From JAFAXD01 sp963833605 (lineage in GTDB: Bacteria; Pseudomonadota; Alphaproteobacteria; Rhizobiales; Xanthobacteraceae), in contig CAWHYZ010000027.1 in NCBI GenBank assembly GCA_963833605.1, forward strand, positions 62,001-126,000: a DNA stretch of 64,000 nt, given 5' to 3'. Positions within the stretch are counted from its first letter, which is position 1. The number at the start of each line of letters is the position of its first letter. Under the pieces are notes generated by a model. It did not search any database, was not told the DNA's origin, and worked only from the letters and a program-made list of their open reading frames with translations. Both the position numbers and the translations under genes were made by a program. Positions 1-9,472 of this stretch are shown here, in pieces.

Positions 1-96
1 ATAAGATTCGGACAGTTTTGAAAGAGATTGCCAAATTTCGGCTCTCATCTTTAAGCGTTTGTCCAAGTCAGCTATGCAATTCGCGGAGCACGGGCG

Positions 97-967
97 TCAG
101 AAACCGTAAAGGACGGCCGGATTTGTCACCAGAATACGCTCGCGCAGCACCGGGTTAGGGATCCATTCCAGCAGGCAATCGAGTTGGTCGGTGGAATTGA
201 ACATGTGGCCCTGGAAATCAACATGGGGCCAGTCGCTGCCCCACAGCATGCGGTCGGGTCCGGCGGACGTGAATTTCTGCGCAAAGGCGGTGAGGTCCCG
301 GTACGGCGGATCAACGGCAAGCCGATAACCGCCCGACAACTTGAGCCAGCATCGTCCCGAAGCGAGAAAATCGCAGAGAAACGCGACATCGGCCTGCCCG
401 AGGCCTTGGTCGACCTCGATTGAGGCGAAATGGGCAATGCAGAGGTCGACTGGAAGATCGCGCAGGATCCTTTCCGCCCGGGCGAGGACCTGCTCGCCCC
501 GTGGCCGGCGAATGTGGAACTCGAGGTGCCAGCCGACCGCCGCCAGCTTGTCGGCAAACCGCCGGACATCATCGAATGCCGGTCCTCCCGCGTGCCCGAC
601 CGCGACGCGCGCTCCACAGGCACCAGCGGCGGTAAGGCAGTCCAAGGTGTCGCGGGTGACATCGAATGGCACCGACGCGACCAGCCGGGCCGGCCGGCCG
701 AGTTGTGCCAGGGCGTCCAGGTGCCGTCGGTTGTCGAAGCCATAGGTGCTCGGCTGGATCAATACGGTCCGCTGGATCCCGAACACGCGGTGCAGATGGT
801 TCAGCGCCCCAGACAGCGCGTCCGGTGCGACGAACCGGGCTGTTGGCGGCGACCGGATATTCGGCTTCCGGCCCGTACACGTGCACATGGCAATCGGTGG
901 CGCCGGACGGGCACGCGAACCTGGGTCCACGCGGGTTCGGATCGGGCGGCTGACAGCGTTCGAGCAC
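97..967 (-). CDS. PDC-hydrolase-like amidohydrolase (one-base frameshift)
   Basis: A TIM-barrel metal-dependent hydrolase of the amidohydrolase family, resembling 2-pyrone-4,6-dicarboxylate lactonase. The N-terminal frame carries the metal-binding motif DCHVHVYG (residues 25-32, GTG start at 967). The rest, including IQPSTYG, CIAHFAS and the C-terminal WGSDWPH motif, is in another frame. Removing one base from the GGG run at 837-839 joins them as ..AANSRFVAPDAL.., which fits the family. It lies 22 bp after the dehydrogenase upstream on the same strand, so the two probably form an operon. The break is probably a sequence error, since the gene is otherwise intact. The substrate cannot be read from the sequence. 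Confidence 0.8.
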
Positions 968-989
968 GATCGTTCAGCTTTCGCGCAAA

Positions 990-2056
990 TTAGCCCGTAA
1001 CGCTGGCGCCGCCGAACTTCTCTTTCCAGCGTGGAATGACTTCGCGATTGAACACGTTGTCCGGCACATGGCCATTGAGTGCGGTGATGACCGAACGCGC
1101 CGCCCATTCGATACCGGGGCCAAGCTGCGCATCCTCGTTGAACGAGGCCGAATGCGGCGAGAGCAGAACCTTGTCGCCCACGTGGCGCAAAGGCGAGCTC
1201 GCAGGGAGCGGCTCTTCAATGAATGCGTCGATCGCCGCTGCGCGCAACGCACCTTTTTGCAGCGCATTGGCCAGCGCCGTCTCATCGATCAGGCCGCCGC
1301 GCGCCGCATTGATGACGATCGCCGTCGGCTTCATCATGGCCAGCTCGCGCGCCCCCATCATCGCCCGCGTGTCCTTGGTGAGCGGCGTATGGAATGTCAC
1401 CACGTCGGATTCGCGCAGCAGCGTCTCGTAGTCGACCAACTCGACACCGGCCAGAAGGAACCGCGCCGGCTCGATCAGCGGGTCGTACGCGATCAGCTTG
1501 ACGCGCCAGGGGCCAACAGGTTGGCGACCCGCGTGCCAATGCGGCCGAGACCAACAATCCCGATGGTGACGCCGGGCCGATGGTCCGAGTACCGCATCCC
1601 CAGATAGACCGATGTTAAATAGGGCTCGCGCCATTTGCCGGCGCGAATCTCGGCATCCCGTTCCCGCACGCGCTTGAGTAACGCAAGGATCATCGCAATG
1701 GTGGTTTCGGCAACGCCGAAGCAGTTTGCTTCGGTCGGTGCGTGACAGACCATAATTCCGAGGTCGCTGGCCGCGTCGGTGTCGACGTCATCGACACCGG
1801 CGGTGTATTTCGCCACCACGCGCAGACGCTGGCAGGCTTCGAGCAGTGCCCGATCGAGCGGCGTGAAACGGCTGTAGGTGCCCATCAGCGCCACTGCGTC
1901 ACGCGCTGCGGCCAGGAAGGGCTCACGGTGCTTTCCGCCTGGCGTTTGCCACCCGCGGTCACCTTCGACCACATCGAGCCCGGCGTTGAGCAATGCGTCA
2001 ATGATCGGCTTCGGCTCCTCACGCGGCGCGTAAAGGAGGACTTTCGGCTTCGACAT
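990..2056 (-). CDS. D-2-hydroxyacid dehydrogenase (one-base frameshift)
   Basis: NAD-dependent D-isomer 2-hydroxyacid dehydrogenase family (phosphoglycerate/glyoxylate reductase type), about 355 residues. The N-terminal part has the nucleotide-binding motif GIVGLGRIGTRVA. The C-terminal part, in another frame, has NAARGGLIDE (substrate-site Arg), the acidic region around AAIDAFIEEPLP and the catalytic His in LSPHSAS. Adding one base to the GGGG run at 1509-1512 restores ..NLLAPWRVKLIAYDPL... Start ATG at 2056. It probably forms an operon with the amidohydrolase 22 bp downstream. The specific 2-oxoacid is unknown. Confidence 0.85.
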
Positions 2057-2169
2057 ATGGGAGCCCCGTGGACCAGTCTTTGGTCACACGAGTGTCTGCA
2101 GGCTGACCACCTCGGTCAAGCGGACGAGACGTGCGTCGTCGGCGCAGCACTTGTGTGATTTGGGCGTGG

Positions 2170-2484
2170 TCAGAAGCTCGAAGGCGGGGCGAAGAAGCAC
2201 CGCCGGCTGCCATCTGGCCGTTTGCAGCGCCAGTATGTACCGTCTGGCGACGGTTGCACTTCGGAAAACGGCACAGTCTCCCTGCTGAACAGCATATAAC
2301 CGCCCGCGGTCACGTGAACCTGGTCAGTCGGGATCGTGAAGCAGTCACCTTCGCCGCAACACCACTCGCCGGCCGCGTTGCGCAGGCCTCCGCGAGAGAT
2401 CCAGCTGTCATGGGCAGAACTCTGGGAACAGACGAGGAGGACAAGGATAAGCGCAAGTTGCATCCGCGCAACAAATCCGCTCAT
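2170..2484 (-). CDS. small exported hypothetical protein
   Basis: A protein of about 104 residues beginning MSGFVARMQLALILVLLVCS, a clear cleavable signal peptide ending near AHD. The mature part has several cysteines (WCCGEGDC, YWRCKRP, RRCFF), so a disulfide-bonded periplasmic protein is likely. Small exported proteins with the signature GEWCCGEGDC are common in Bradyrhizobium relatives; their function is unknown to me. The start at 2484 is preferred because the signal peptide begins there; an upstream ATG at 2511 would add nine residues. Confidence 0.7.
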   Translation of the reverse strand: MSGFVARMQLALILVLLVCSQSSAHDSWISRGGLRNAAGEWCCGEGDCFTIPTDQVHVTAGGYMLFSRETVPFSEVQPSPDGTYWRCKRPDGSRRCFFAPPSSF

Positions 2485-2511
2485 TGATAGGCTCCTTCTA
2501 TGCCCCGGCAC

Positions 2512-3111
2512 GGCCTTGATGGTTTCTGGTTTTGCTACTCCTTGGGTCCTGTTCCCCTACTGGATACTAGGGCTGGGTTTTTCCAGAGTCTACAAGTGCA
2601 AGTATGCGTCGCTCCACAGCGAAGGAAATCATTCTGTTGCATTGCAGCATTGCCCAACAGACAACGAAAACGGGCCGTGCGGCGACGAGGCCGACACCGA
2701 AGCTTCAGTTCTCCCAGCCCTCGCGCGAATTCGACAGGCGCGGCTCCGCCGAATAGTGCCGAGGTGCGACCAACCGCATCCTCGCCTAGTTCGGGCAACG
2801 CGCCCCAACGTAAAAGCCGGCCCATGGATGACCACCGAGTGTGCGTGCGCACGAGGGCATCCATGGCATCCATGAGCCACAAAGGCCCTGCTCACGTCGC
2901 ATGGATGACCTGGGTGTGCGTGCCGATCTGCCGTTTTGTAGCCGTGGACGGCATGGCGTGTGTACCGCGTCCAACACCGGTCAGACGAATGTGATCGAAA
3001 ACTCGAGGAGGCCCAGCCTGCTGTGCTAGCGACGCCTGCAACGAGGCCCGTACCTCCTACGATTGGTCGCATGCTACGGTCTGAGGCAACTCGCGGCTGG
3101 GGTCCATTCAG
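2512..3111. other. 600-bp region without a recognised gene
   Basis: No reading frame here looks like a known family; the long minus-strand frame across 2629-3765 runs antisense through the next gene. The region holds a partial direct repeat: ATGGATGACC followed by GTGTGCGTGC at 2824-2848 and again at 2901-2923. It is probably the leader of the monooxygenase at 3112 or remnant sequence. Confidence 0.4.
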
Positions 3112-4287
3112 ATGCAAAGAAAGCCAAAGGTCGTCGTGATCGGCGCTGGAATCGGTGGGGTAGCCGCCGCCGCGGCGCTGCGTAAGCTTGGCATCAACGT
3201 CGCCGTTTACGAACGCGCGCCGGACCTCGGTGAGGTTGGGGCGGGCGTCCAAATCGGGCCCAACGGGGTCAAGGTTCTCCGCGCCCTCGGTCTCGACGCG
3301 ACCTTGGAGGGGCTTGCGTTCGAGCCGACCGAAATCGTGTCGGTCGACTGGGATACGGCACGCCAACGCTTTCGCCAACCGCTCAAAGCAATCGCGACCC
3401 AACAATTCGGCGCCCCCTATATCACCGCCCACCGTGCCGATCTGCACCGATTGCTGCGCGAGACCGTGCCTGCCGACATCATCGCCCTCAACGCGCACTG
3501 CACGGGCGTGTCCTCTTTCGACAAGCATGCAGTAGCGACGTTCGCCGACGGAACCCAGATCGAGGCCGACCTGATCGTCGGCGCCGACGGGATTCGCTCG
3601 GTCGTGCGCGAAGGCCTGTTCGGCGCCGCGCCTGCGCGCTTCACGGAGCAGATTGGGTGGCGGGCCATCTTGCCGATCGAGCTTGTGCCGACGCGGATCG
3701 GGCCCGACAACTCGGTGCGGATCGACCGTACCGAATATGTCGGATGGATTGGGCCGGCGGGTCACGTGATCTGCTATCCGATCCGTGGCGGCGAGCTTTA
3801 CAACATGTTTGTCGGACGCGTGTCGACGGAGTGGGCGGAGGAGTCATGGACTGCGCCCAGCACCCGGGAGGAAATGCTCGCGGCTTTCGCAGGGTGGAAC
3901 GAGGCGCTGCTCGACATGTTGAGCAAGGTCGAGCACGTGTTCAAATGGGGCATCTACGACCGCGATCCGTTAACTCATTGGACACGCGGGCGGGTCACGC
4001 TGCTCGGCGACGCGGCTCACCCAATGATGCCGACACTGGCACAGGGAGCGTCGATCACGCTTGAGGATGCCTATACGCTCGCCCGCAGCGTGGCGCGCCA
4101 CGCGGACGATGCGCTGCAGGCGCTGCGCGCCTATGAAAGGGAGCGAATCGATCGCGCGCGCCGCGTGCAGCTGCAGGCGCGCGATCAGTTCAACAACAAC
4201 CGCAAGCAGCCAGCTCCTCCGCCGCTCAGCCGCGACTGGATTTTCGTACACGACGCTACCGCCGAGCCCGTGGCCGTGGCGGGATAG
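3112..4287 (+). CDS. FAD-dependent aromatic monooxygenase
   Basis: Group A flavoprotein monooxygenase (salicylate / 3-hydroxybenzoate 6-hydroxylase type), 391 residues, a normal length. It has the FAD Rossmann motif GAGIGG near residue 11, the second FAD/NAD motif LIVGADGIRSVVRE around 155-168, and the GDAAHPMMPTLAQGA motif binding the FAD ribityl chain near 298-312. These enzymes hydroxylate an activated aromatic acid using NAD(P)H and O2. A dienelactone-hydrolase gene lies just downstream on the opposite strand, in keeping with aromatic breakdown. Two further members of the same family occur in the window (55140 and 59557). Confidence 0.88.
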   Translation: MQRKPKVVVIGAGIGGVAAAAALRKLGINVAVYERAPDLGEVGAGVQIGPNGVKVLRALGLDATLEGLAFEPTEIVSVDWDTARQRFRQPLKAIATQQFGAPYITAHRADLHRLLRETVPADIIALNAHCTGVSSFDKHAVATFADGTQIEADLIVGADGIRSVVREGLFGAAPARFTEQIGWRAILPIELVPTRIGPDNSVRIDRTEYVGWIGPAGHVICYPIRGGELYNMFVGRVSTEWAEESWTAPSTREEMLAAFAGWNEALLDMLSKVEHVFKWGIYDRDPLTHWTRGRVTLLGDAAHPMMPTLAQGASITLEDAYTLARSVARHADDALQALRAYERERIDRARRVQLQARDQFNNNRKQPAPPPLSRDWIFVHDATAEPVAVAG

Positions 4288-4299
4288 ACGCCGATCGTC

Positions 4300-4587
4300 C
4301 TATTCGGCGGCGAGGGCCGTCGGGATGGTGTTGTGTGCGCCTTCGCCGCTCGCCAATGCGGCCAGGATTTTCTTCACCAGCTCGCGCGCTGACTCGGCGC
4401 TGATCTCAACGGCGACACGCTCGCGGCCACCCTCTGCTTCGCAAATGAAATCGATGCCAAGCGCATGATCGAGCGGCGCGTGATAGGGATGATCGTAATA
4501 GACGTTGGCGGTATCGATCTGCATCCATCCTTTGGGACCTTTGGCGGACCCAAACAACGAGGCCTTTTCCACGATATAGGAGCACAT
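4300..4587 (-). CDS. DUF6295-like small protein
   Basis: A 95-residue soluble protein (MCSYIVEKASLFGSAKGPKGW...) that I recognise as a DUF6295-type family. No catalytic motif is evident. It ends 12 bp from the convergent monooxygenase and starts 13 bp after the stop of the dienelactone hydrolase on the same strand, so it is probably co-transcribed with that enzyme. Function unknown; a small accessory protein of the same pathway is the simplest guess. Confidence 0.7.
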   Translation of the reverse strand: MCSYIVEKASLFGSAKGPKGWMQIDTANVYYDHPYHAPLDHALGIDFICEAEGGRERVAVEISAESARELVKKILAALASGEGAHNTIPTALAAE

Positions 4588-4600
4588 GCTGATCCCCTGA

Positions 4601-5363
4601 TTATCCGTTCCCGCGGAGGTGCTTGTTCAGGAACGCGAAGACTTTCTTCCAGCCATCGGTGGCCTGCTCGGCGCGGTAATTCGGGCGATTGTTGGCGAAA
4701 AAGCCGTGGCCAGCGCCGTCGTAGCGATGGAACTCATAGGTCTTACCGAGTTTCTTCGAGCAAAGCTTCGGTACGATTGACCTGGTCGGGCGACGGGTTC
4801 GGATCGTCGTTGCCGAAAATGCCGAGCAGGGGGCAACGCAGCTGCTCGGTGAGTTCGATCGGCGCGCGCGGGCGCTTCTCATTGAGCAGGGACTGGTCGT
4901 CGACGATAACGTTGCCGCCCCAGCAGTCGACGGCTGCATCGACGTTGGGCAGGCGACAGGCCACCAGGTAGGTGTGACGGCCGCCGGAGCAAAACCCCAT
5001 GACCGCTACCTTGCCGTTGGAAACCGGTTGGGCGCGCAGGAACGCCATGCTTCCGCCGACATCGCCGATGACCTGCTCGTCGGATACACCGCCGGCGGCG
5101 CGCACGCGCGCGCCGACATCATCGGGATCTCCCGGCCCCTCGCGAAAGTAGAGATGGGGCGCGATGCCCAGAAAGCCGTGATGGGCGAGCTTGCGCGGGA
5201 CTTCCTTGATCCATTCATCCCAGCCCGGCATGTGATGGATGATCACCACGCCGGGGAATGGTCCGGGCCCGAGCGGCCGGGCATAATAGGCTTCACCCAA
5301 ATCGCCGTTGTGGCCGTGGAAGGTCACGGTTTCCGCAAGCATTGCCTGATACGGAAAAGTCAT
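4601..5363 (-). CDS. dienelactone hydrolase family protein (one-base frameshift)
   Basis: Alpha/beta hydrolase of the dienelactone hydrolase (carboxymethylenebutenolidase) family. The nucleophile is Cys125 in GFCSGG, the acid is probably Asp186 or Asp187 in GNDDPNP, and the histidine is in GAGHGFF, which lies in a second frame. Removing one base at the TT at 4755-4756 joins ..ALLE and KLGKTYEFHRYDGAGHGF.., giving a protein of about 253 residues, the usual length. The enzyme opens lactone rings after aromatic ring cleavage. It forms an operon with the DUF6295-like gene. Confidence 0.85.
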
Positions 5364-5447
5364 TCAGGCCTCGTATTCAAGGACAGCGCTCAATTGCGCC
5401 GGCCGGAGCGCGGGACATATCATGCGCGGGCGTGAGCGCGGATCAAG

Positions 5448-5685
5448 ATGGTGATCTCGATCATCGGAACGAAGCGAAGTGGATTGGCGACATTGACCCT
5501 GCCAGCATTCGTTGTATCGGGGAATGCTTGGGCACAATCCTATCCACGCGAACGTCCAGGCAGAACTCGACGCGGTGCGCAGGGAGTGTCGCGCCCAGGA
5601 CGGCACGGACATCACGTTCGAGCAGGAGGCTGTCACCAAAACCCATCGCATCAGTGCCCAGCCGTTCCAATACAGGGATCGATAG
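5448..5685 (+). CDS. small exported protein upstream of lytic transglycosylase (probable frameshift)
   Basis: Begins MVISIIGTKRSG followed by a hydrophobic stretch ending in NAWAQ, a plausible signal peptide. The sequence continues in another frame as HANVQAELDAVRRECRAQDG... to a TAG at 5683-5685 that directly abuts the GTG of the next gene. Removing one C from the CC at 5544-5545 joins the two frames. The mature peptide would be only about 50 residues. Not a family I recognise; the abutting stop and start suggest translational coupling to the transglycosylase. Confidence 0.45.
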
Positions 5686-6648
5686 GTGCGCGCTTTCGTC
5701 CTGCTGGTGTTGGGCTTGCTGGTACTGCCGGCGGTCGCCGAGGAACCGACCATTTCCCCGGGCGACAGCACGTTGTTCGGGGAAGATCCGCCCGAGAGGG
5801 TGGTAACCACTAAAGTGACGACGTTTCGCGCACCCCCGGATGTCGATCGTACGTCACGCAAGTCAATTTGTTTAATGGTCGAGGCGGCGGCGCGGGCAAA
5901 CAACCTTCCGACCGAATTCTTTGCGCGCGTGATCTGGCAGGAAAGCCGGTTTCAGGCCGACGCCGTCGGCCCCATGACGCGGCGCGGCAAGCGCGCCCAG
6001 GGCATTGCCCAATTCATGCCCGGCACCGCGGCCGCCCGCCAACTACTTGATCCGTTCGATCCGGTGCAGGCGCTGCCCAAATCCGCCGAATATCTGCAAG
6101 AACTGCGCGGCCAGTTCGGCAATCTCGGACTTGCCGCAGCCGCCTACAATGCCGGTCCGCAACGGGTCCGTGACTGGCTCAGCGGGGCGCGCACTCTGCC
6201 GACCGAGACGCGCAACTATGTCCACGCCATCACCGGGATCTCGGTGGACAGCTGGGCGGCAGGTGCCAGGGACACCACACGGCCTTTGCCGGCCAGCTGC
6301 AACGACCTGATCGCGTTGCTACGACGCGGGCCGAACCCGTTCGTGGAGGAACTGGAACGCCGCGTCGTCCTCGGCACGCTCGCGCCTTGGGGAGTGCAAC
6401 TCAGCGCCGGCTTCTCGCGCGAGCGCGCGCTCGCGTCCTATTCCCGTATCGCGCGACAATACGCGAGCGTCCTCGGCGGCTACGATCCCAGTATTCTGGC
6501 CACGACCCTGCGCTCACGTGGGTCGCAGACGTTCTATCAGGTGCGGGTCGGCGCCGAGACGCGCGCCGGAGCTGACGAGCTGTGCGCCCGTATTCACAGC
6601 GCCGGCGGTGCGTGCATCGTCCTGCGCAACCTGAAAGCGCGAACCTGA
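5686..6648 (+). CDS. periplasmic lytic murein transglycosylase, SLT domain plus SPOR-like tail
   Basis: 320 residues with an N-terminal signal peptide (MRAFVLLVLGLLVLPAVAEE), then a soluble lytic transglycosylase domain: catalytic Glu86 in IWQESRF, GIAQFMPGTA and AAYNAGPQRV are the standard SLT motifs. The C-terminal region (about 280-318, with TFYQVRVGAETRAGADELC) resembles a SPOR peptidoglycan-binding domain. The enzyme would cleave the glycan strand of peptidoglycan in the periplasm. The GTG start is chosen because the signal peptide begins there, directly after the previous stop. Confidence 0.88.
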   Translation: MRAFVLLVLGLLVLPAVAEEPTISPGDSTLFGEDPPERVVTTKVTTFRAPPDVDRTSRKSICLMVEAAARANNLPTEFFARVIWQESRFQADAVGPMTRRGKRAQGIAQFMPGTAAARQLLDPFDPVQALPKSAEYLQELRGQFGNLGLAAAAYNAGPQRVRDWLSGARTLPTETRNYVHAITGISVDSWAAGARDTTRPLPASCNDLIALLRRGPNPFVEELERRVVLGTLAPWGVQLSAGFSRERALASYSRIARQYASVLGGYDPSILATTLRSRGSQTFYQVRVGAETRAGADELCARIHSAGGACIVLRNLKART

Positions 6649-6660
6649 GATCGGCTGCGA

Positions 6661-7063
6661 TCAATCGGTCTTGCGCACCCAGCGATCCAGGCTCCAGGCG
6701 CCTCCGCCGGCGAACACCATGTAGAGAAAGACAAAGCAATACAGAATGGCCGCATCCCCGCCATTGAGAACAGGGAAGAACGCCGCGCGGGTAATGCGCC
6801 CACCAATAGGCGACCGCCATTTCGCCCGAGAGAATGAGCGCGACTGGCCGTGTGAACAGGCCAAGGATGATCAGGACTCCGCCGACGATTTCAATCATGC
6901 CGGCAATGCCCAGCAACGAAAAAACGTCGGGCCCGCTGGCCACACCCGGCGCGCGCGGTGGGAACGCGAGATGCTTTTGCAGGCCGTGCTCCATGAAGAT
7001 CAGTCCCGACACAATCCGCAGGATGCTCAACACCTGCGGTGCAAACTTCGTGAGCTGTTGCAT
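6661..7063 (-). CDS. DoxX family membrane protein (one-base frameshift)
   Basis: DoxX-type integral membrane protein of about 133 residues, four helices. The first frame covers LSILRIVSGLIFMEHGLQKH through VAYWWAHYPRG; the second resumes as FFPVLNGGDAAILYCFVFLY and ends WSLDRWVRKTD. One extra base near 6780-6785 accounts for the break. DoxX proteins are linked to redox and sulfur metabolism but most are uncharacterised. A second DoxX gene lies divergently at 7283, which suggests local duplication of the family. Confidence 0.8.
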
Positions 7064-7282
7064 GTTTGGTCCCCATCATTCGGCTCAGCGGCGGCCGGCG
7101 AATCTGGCAAACCCCGCCCAGGGTTGGGGAATTCCACGAAGACGCACCGAATTCAAGCAGGATTATCGGCGATGTTGCTATTTTGCAGTGCGGTGTAAAC
7201 GCCTTCCGACCGCCTGCCTGGCATGAAACAATGCTGATGTCATGAGTCGGGCCGACAGTGGCCCATGCTGGGGAGAGAGATC

Positions 7283-7750
7283 ATGGCTACTGGGGAAATC
7301 GATCGATCAAGACTGGTCATTCCGGGGCTCGCGCCCCTCTATGAAAGCATCGCGCCGTACAGTTACGCGATCATCCGCTTTGCAGCCGGCGTAGTGCTCG
7401 TGTATCACGGTTACTTGAAATTGTTTGGCGGCTTCGCTGGGCCGGTTGCCCAGAATGTTATTGCTGCGCTTGGCTTCCCGGCGCCCTTGGCCTGGGCCTA
7501 CTTCCTCGGACTCCTGGAATTCTTTGGCGGCATCGCGCTGGCGCTCGGCTTGCTGACGCGGCCGCTTGCGCTGGCGTTCTTCATCCAGTTCCTGTTCGTC
7601 ACCTATTGGCATTCCGGCAATGGCTATGCGTTCGGTAGCCCGCGTGGTGGCTGGGAGTTTCCCGTTCTGTTGCTGTTCCTCTATTTCGCAATTTTTTTCC
7701 GGGGCGGCGGCCGCTGTTCAATCGACAAGATGATCGGCAAGGAGTTCTAA
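7283..7750 (+). CDS. DoxX family membrane protein
   Basis: About 155 residues with four hydrophobic segments (IIRFAAGVVLVYHG, ALGFPAPLAWAYFLGLLEFF, ALGLLTRPLALAFFIQFLFV, PVLLLFLYFAIFF). Motifs typical of DoxX: YHGYLKLFGG near the first helix and a C-terminal GGGRCSIDK. I prefer the ATG at 7283, which has GGAGAG six bases upstream, over the ATG at 7265. Divergent from the DoxX gene at 7063; the two are clearly related in design. Confidence 0.85.
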   Translation: MATGEIDRSRLVIPGLAPLYESIAPYSYAIIRFAAGVVLVYHGYLKLFGGFAGPVAQNVIAALGFPAPLAWAYFLGLLEFFGGIALALGLLTRPLALAFFIQFLFVTYWHSGNGYAFGSPRGGWEFPVLLLFLYFAIFFRGGGRCSIDKMIGKEF

Positions 7751-7835
7751 AACTTGCTATCGTGCAGGCCATCCGGGTGGAGGATTGCTCCATCCGGGGT
7801 GACGTGTTGGTATCGAACCTGAGTGGAGTTGACAT

Positions 7836-8549
7836 TTGACAACGGTAGTTCTCGCCCACGGCGCTTGGTCGTCAGCCTGGGCCTGGAAGAAGGTGCGTCC
7901 CTTGATGGCCGCATCCGGACACACGTTCTTCACGCCCACCTACACGGGCCTCGGCGAACGGGCGCATCTTGCGAGCCCGTCCAATGATCTCGAGACCCAT
8001 ATCCAGGATGTGCTGGGGGTGATCGAGAGCGAGGAACTGCGGGATTTCGTGCTGATCGGCCACAGTTACGGCGGCATGGTTGCAACCGGCGTTGCCGATC
8101 GGGCGCGTGACCGGGTGAACCATCTGATTTATCTGGACGCGTTTGTGCCCAAGGACGGCCAGGCTCTGATCGATCTTGTGCCCGAAGCGCAGCGTCAACG
8201 GATGCGTGAGAGCGTCAAGGCCGGCGACGGGTGGCGGGTCGCCCCCAACCCCACGTCGGCCGATACGTCTGCGGAAGATCTGGCCTGGGTCTCCCGCCAC
8301 CGCTTGCCGCAATCTTTGAGATGCTTCGAGCAGCCCTTGGGACTGCAGGGCGGGCTGAATGTCCCACGGTCCTACATTCAATGCATGCGTTATGCGGAGC
8401 AGGGCCCGTTCGGCCAGTTCGCCAAACATGCGAAAGCCGACAAGAGCTGGCGCTGCTACGAGATCGACGCCAGTCATAGTCCGAACGTCACCGCACCGGA
8501 GCTCCTCGTGAAGACACTCAACGAAGTCATAGTGGCGCGCGGGCACTAA
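7836..8549 (+). CDS. alpha/beta hydrolase (methylesterase/EstC-like)
   Basis: 237-residue alpha/beta hydrolase. Oxyanion-hole region VVLAHGAWSSAWAWKK at the N-terminus, nucleophile elbow GHSYGG (Ser near residue 75), Asp in YLDAFVP and C-terminal His in DASHSPNVTAPELL. This layout is that of plant salicylate-methylesterase-like and bacterial EstC-like enzymes. The start is a TTG with GGAG seven bases upstream; no in-frame ATG is possible before the conserved strand. A ModA-like binding protein follows 26 bp downstream. Substrate unknown. Confidence 0.83.
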   Translation: MTTVVLAHGAWSSAWAWKKVRPLMAASGHTFFTPTYTGLGERAHLASPSNDLETHIQDVLGVIESEELRDFVLIGHSYGGMVATGVADRARDRVNHLIYLDAFVPKDGQALIDLVPEAQRQRMRESVKAGDGWRVAPNPTSADTSAEDLAWVSRHRLPQSLRCFEQPLGLQGGLNVPRSYIQCMRYAEQGPFGQFAKHAKADKSWRCYEIDASHSPNVTAPELLVKTLNEVIVARGH

Positions 8550-8575
8550 ACAACTTCATCGAGTGGGAGGGCAGC

Positions 8576-9328
8576 ATGGTATGCCGCCTGGGGTTCGTTT
8601 TGGTTGCCTGTCTTGGCGCCGCGTTGGGGCCGGCGTGCGCCGACGATGTGAAGGTGCTGACCGCCGGGGCCATGAAGCAGGTTATTCTCGCGACCGCCGC
8701 TGATTTCCAGAACAACTCCAAGAACAGCGTGAGCATCAACAACGATACCGTCGGCGCACTGGTGAAGCGCATCGAGGGTGGTGCCGTTTTCGATGTTGCG
8801 GTGCTCACGCCGGCGGCGATCGACCAACTCGCCAAGGTCGGCAAGATTGGCCAAGGTAATGCCGTCGCCCGCGTCGGCATCGGTGTGATGGTCAAGGCAG
8901 GGGCTCCTTCCCCCGACATTGGAACTCTCCAAGCGTTCAAGAAGGCGCTCCTTGAGGCCAAGTCGATCGCCTATATCGATCCGGCCAGCGGGGGATCGAG
9001 CGGCATCTACCTGGCGCGTTTGTTCGAACAACTCGGCCTTGCCGATGCCCTCAAGCCGAAATCCAAGCTCAAGCAGGGCGGTCTTGTCGCCGACTTGATT
9101 GTGAGCGGGGAGGCCGAACTCGGTCTGCAACAGATGAGCGAAATCGTGTCTGCGCCGGGCGTAACGGTGGTCGGACCCCTGCCGGCGGAGATTCAGAACT
9201 ACACCGTGTACGCGGCCGGGATCGGAACCAATGCGCAATCACCAGCCGCCGCCGCGGCGCTGATCGCATGGCTCAAGCGCCCGGCGATGGCGCCGATTTT
9301 GCAAGCCAAAGGGATGCAATCTCCATAG
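8576..9328 (+). CDS. ModA-like periplasmic substrate-binding protein
   Basis: 250 residues with signal peptide (MVCRLGFVLVACLGAALGPACA) and the type II binding fold of molybdate-binding ModA relatives: VKVLTAGAMKQV, FDVAVLTPAAIDQL, IAYIDPASGGSSGIYLARL and GEAELGLQQMSEI. No permease or ATPase is adjacent, so it is an orphan binding protein. True molybdate binding is not certain; many members of this subgroup bind other anions or serve unknown roles. Confidence 0.8.
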   Translation: MVCRLGFVLVACLGAALGPACADDVKVLTAGAMKQVILATAADFQNNSKNSVSINNDTVGALVKRIEGGAVFDVAVLTPAAIDQLAKVGKIGQGNAVARVGIGVMVKAGAPSPDIGTLQAFKKALLEAKSIAYIDPASGGSSGIYLARLFEQLGLADALKPKSKLKQGGLVADLIVSGEAELGLQQMSEIVSAPGVTVVGPLPAEIQNYTVYAAGIGTNAQSPAAAAALIAWLKRPAMAPILQAKGMQSP

Positions 9329-9357
9329 ACGTCTCACCGCGCTACCACCCCGCAATA

Positions 9358-9437
9358 CCGTGGAGGGTTGGGCTTCGGCGCGGCAGCGGCGAGCTTCGGC
9401 CGCTAGTGCGAGCGGCGACTTATCCACCCTACGGCTA
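9358..9437. repeat. imperfect inverted repeat with arms near GTGGAGGGTTGGG and CCACCCTACG
   Basis: Between the ModA-like gene and the convergent DUF2189 gene. Arms GTGGAGGGTTGGGCTTCGGCG-like and CGGCGACTTATCCACCCTACG-like resemble the dispersed 'GTAGGGTGGAT..ATCCACCC' intergenic elements common in Bradyrhizobium relatives. Probably acts as a bidirectional terminator. It is related in style, but not identical, to the repeats at 44005 and 45826. Confidence 0.4.
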
Positions 9438-9472
9438 GGCCTGCAAAACGCGCCACCGGCCTTTCGACGCCG

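Noticed and set aside
2629..3765. Long open minus-strand frame (378 residues)
   Set aside because: It is antisense to the clearly real FAD monooxygenase and has an Arg/His-rich composition typical of shadow frames in GC-rich DNA.
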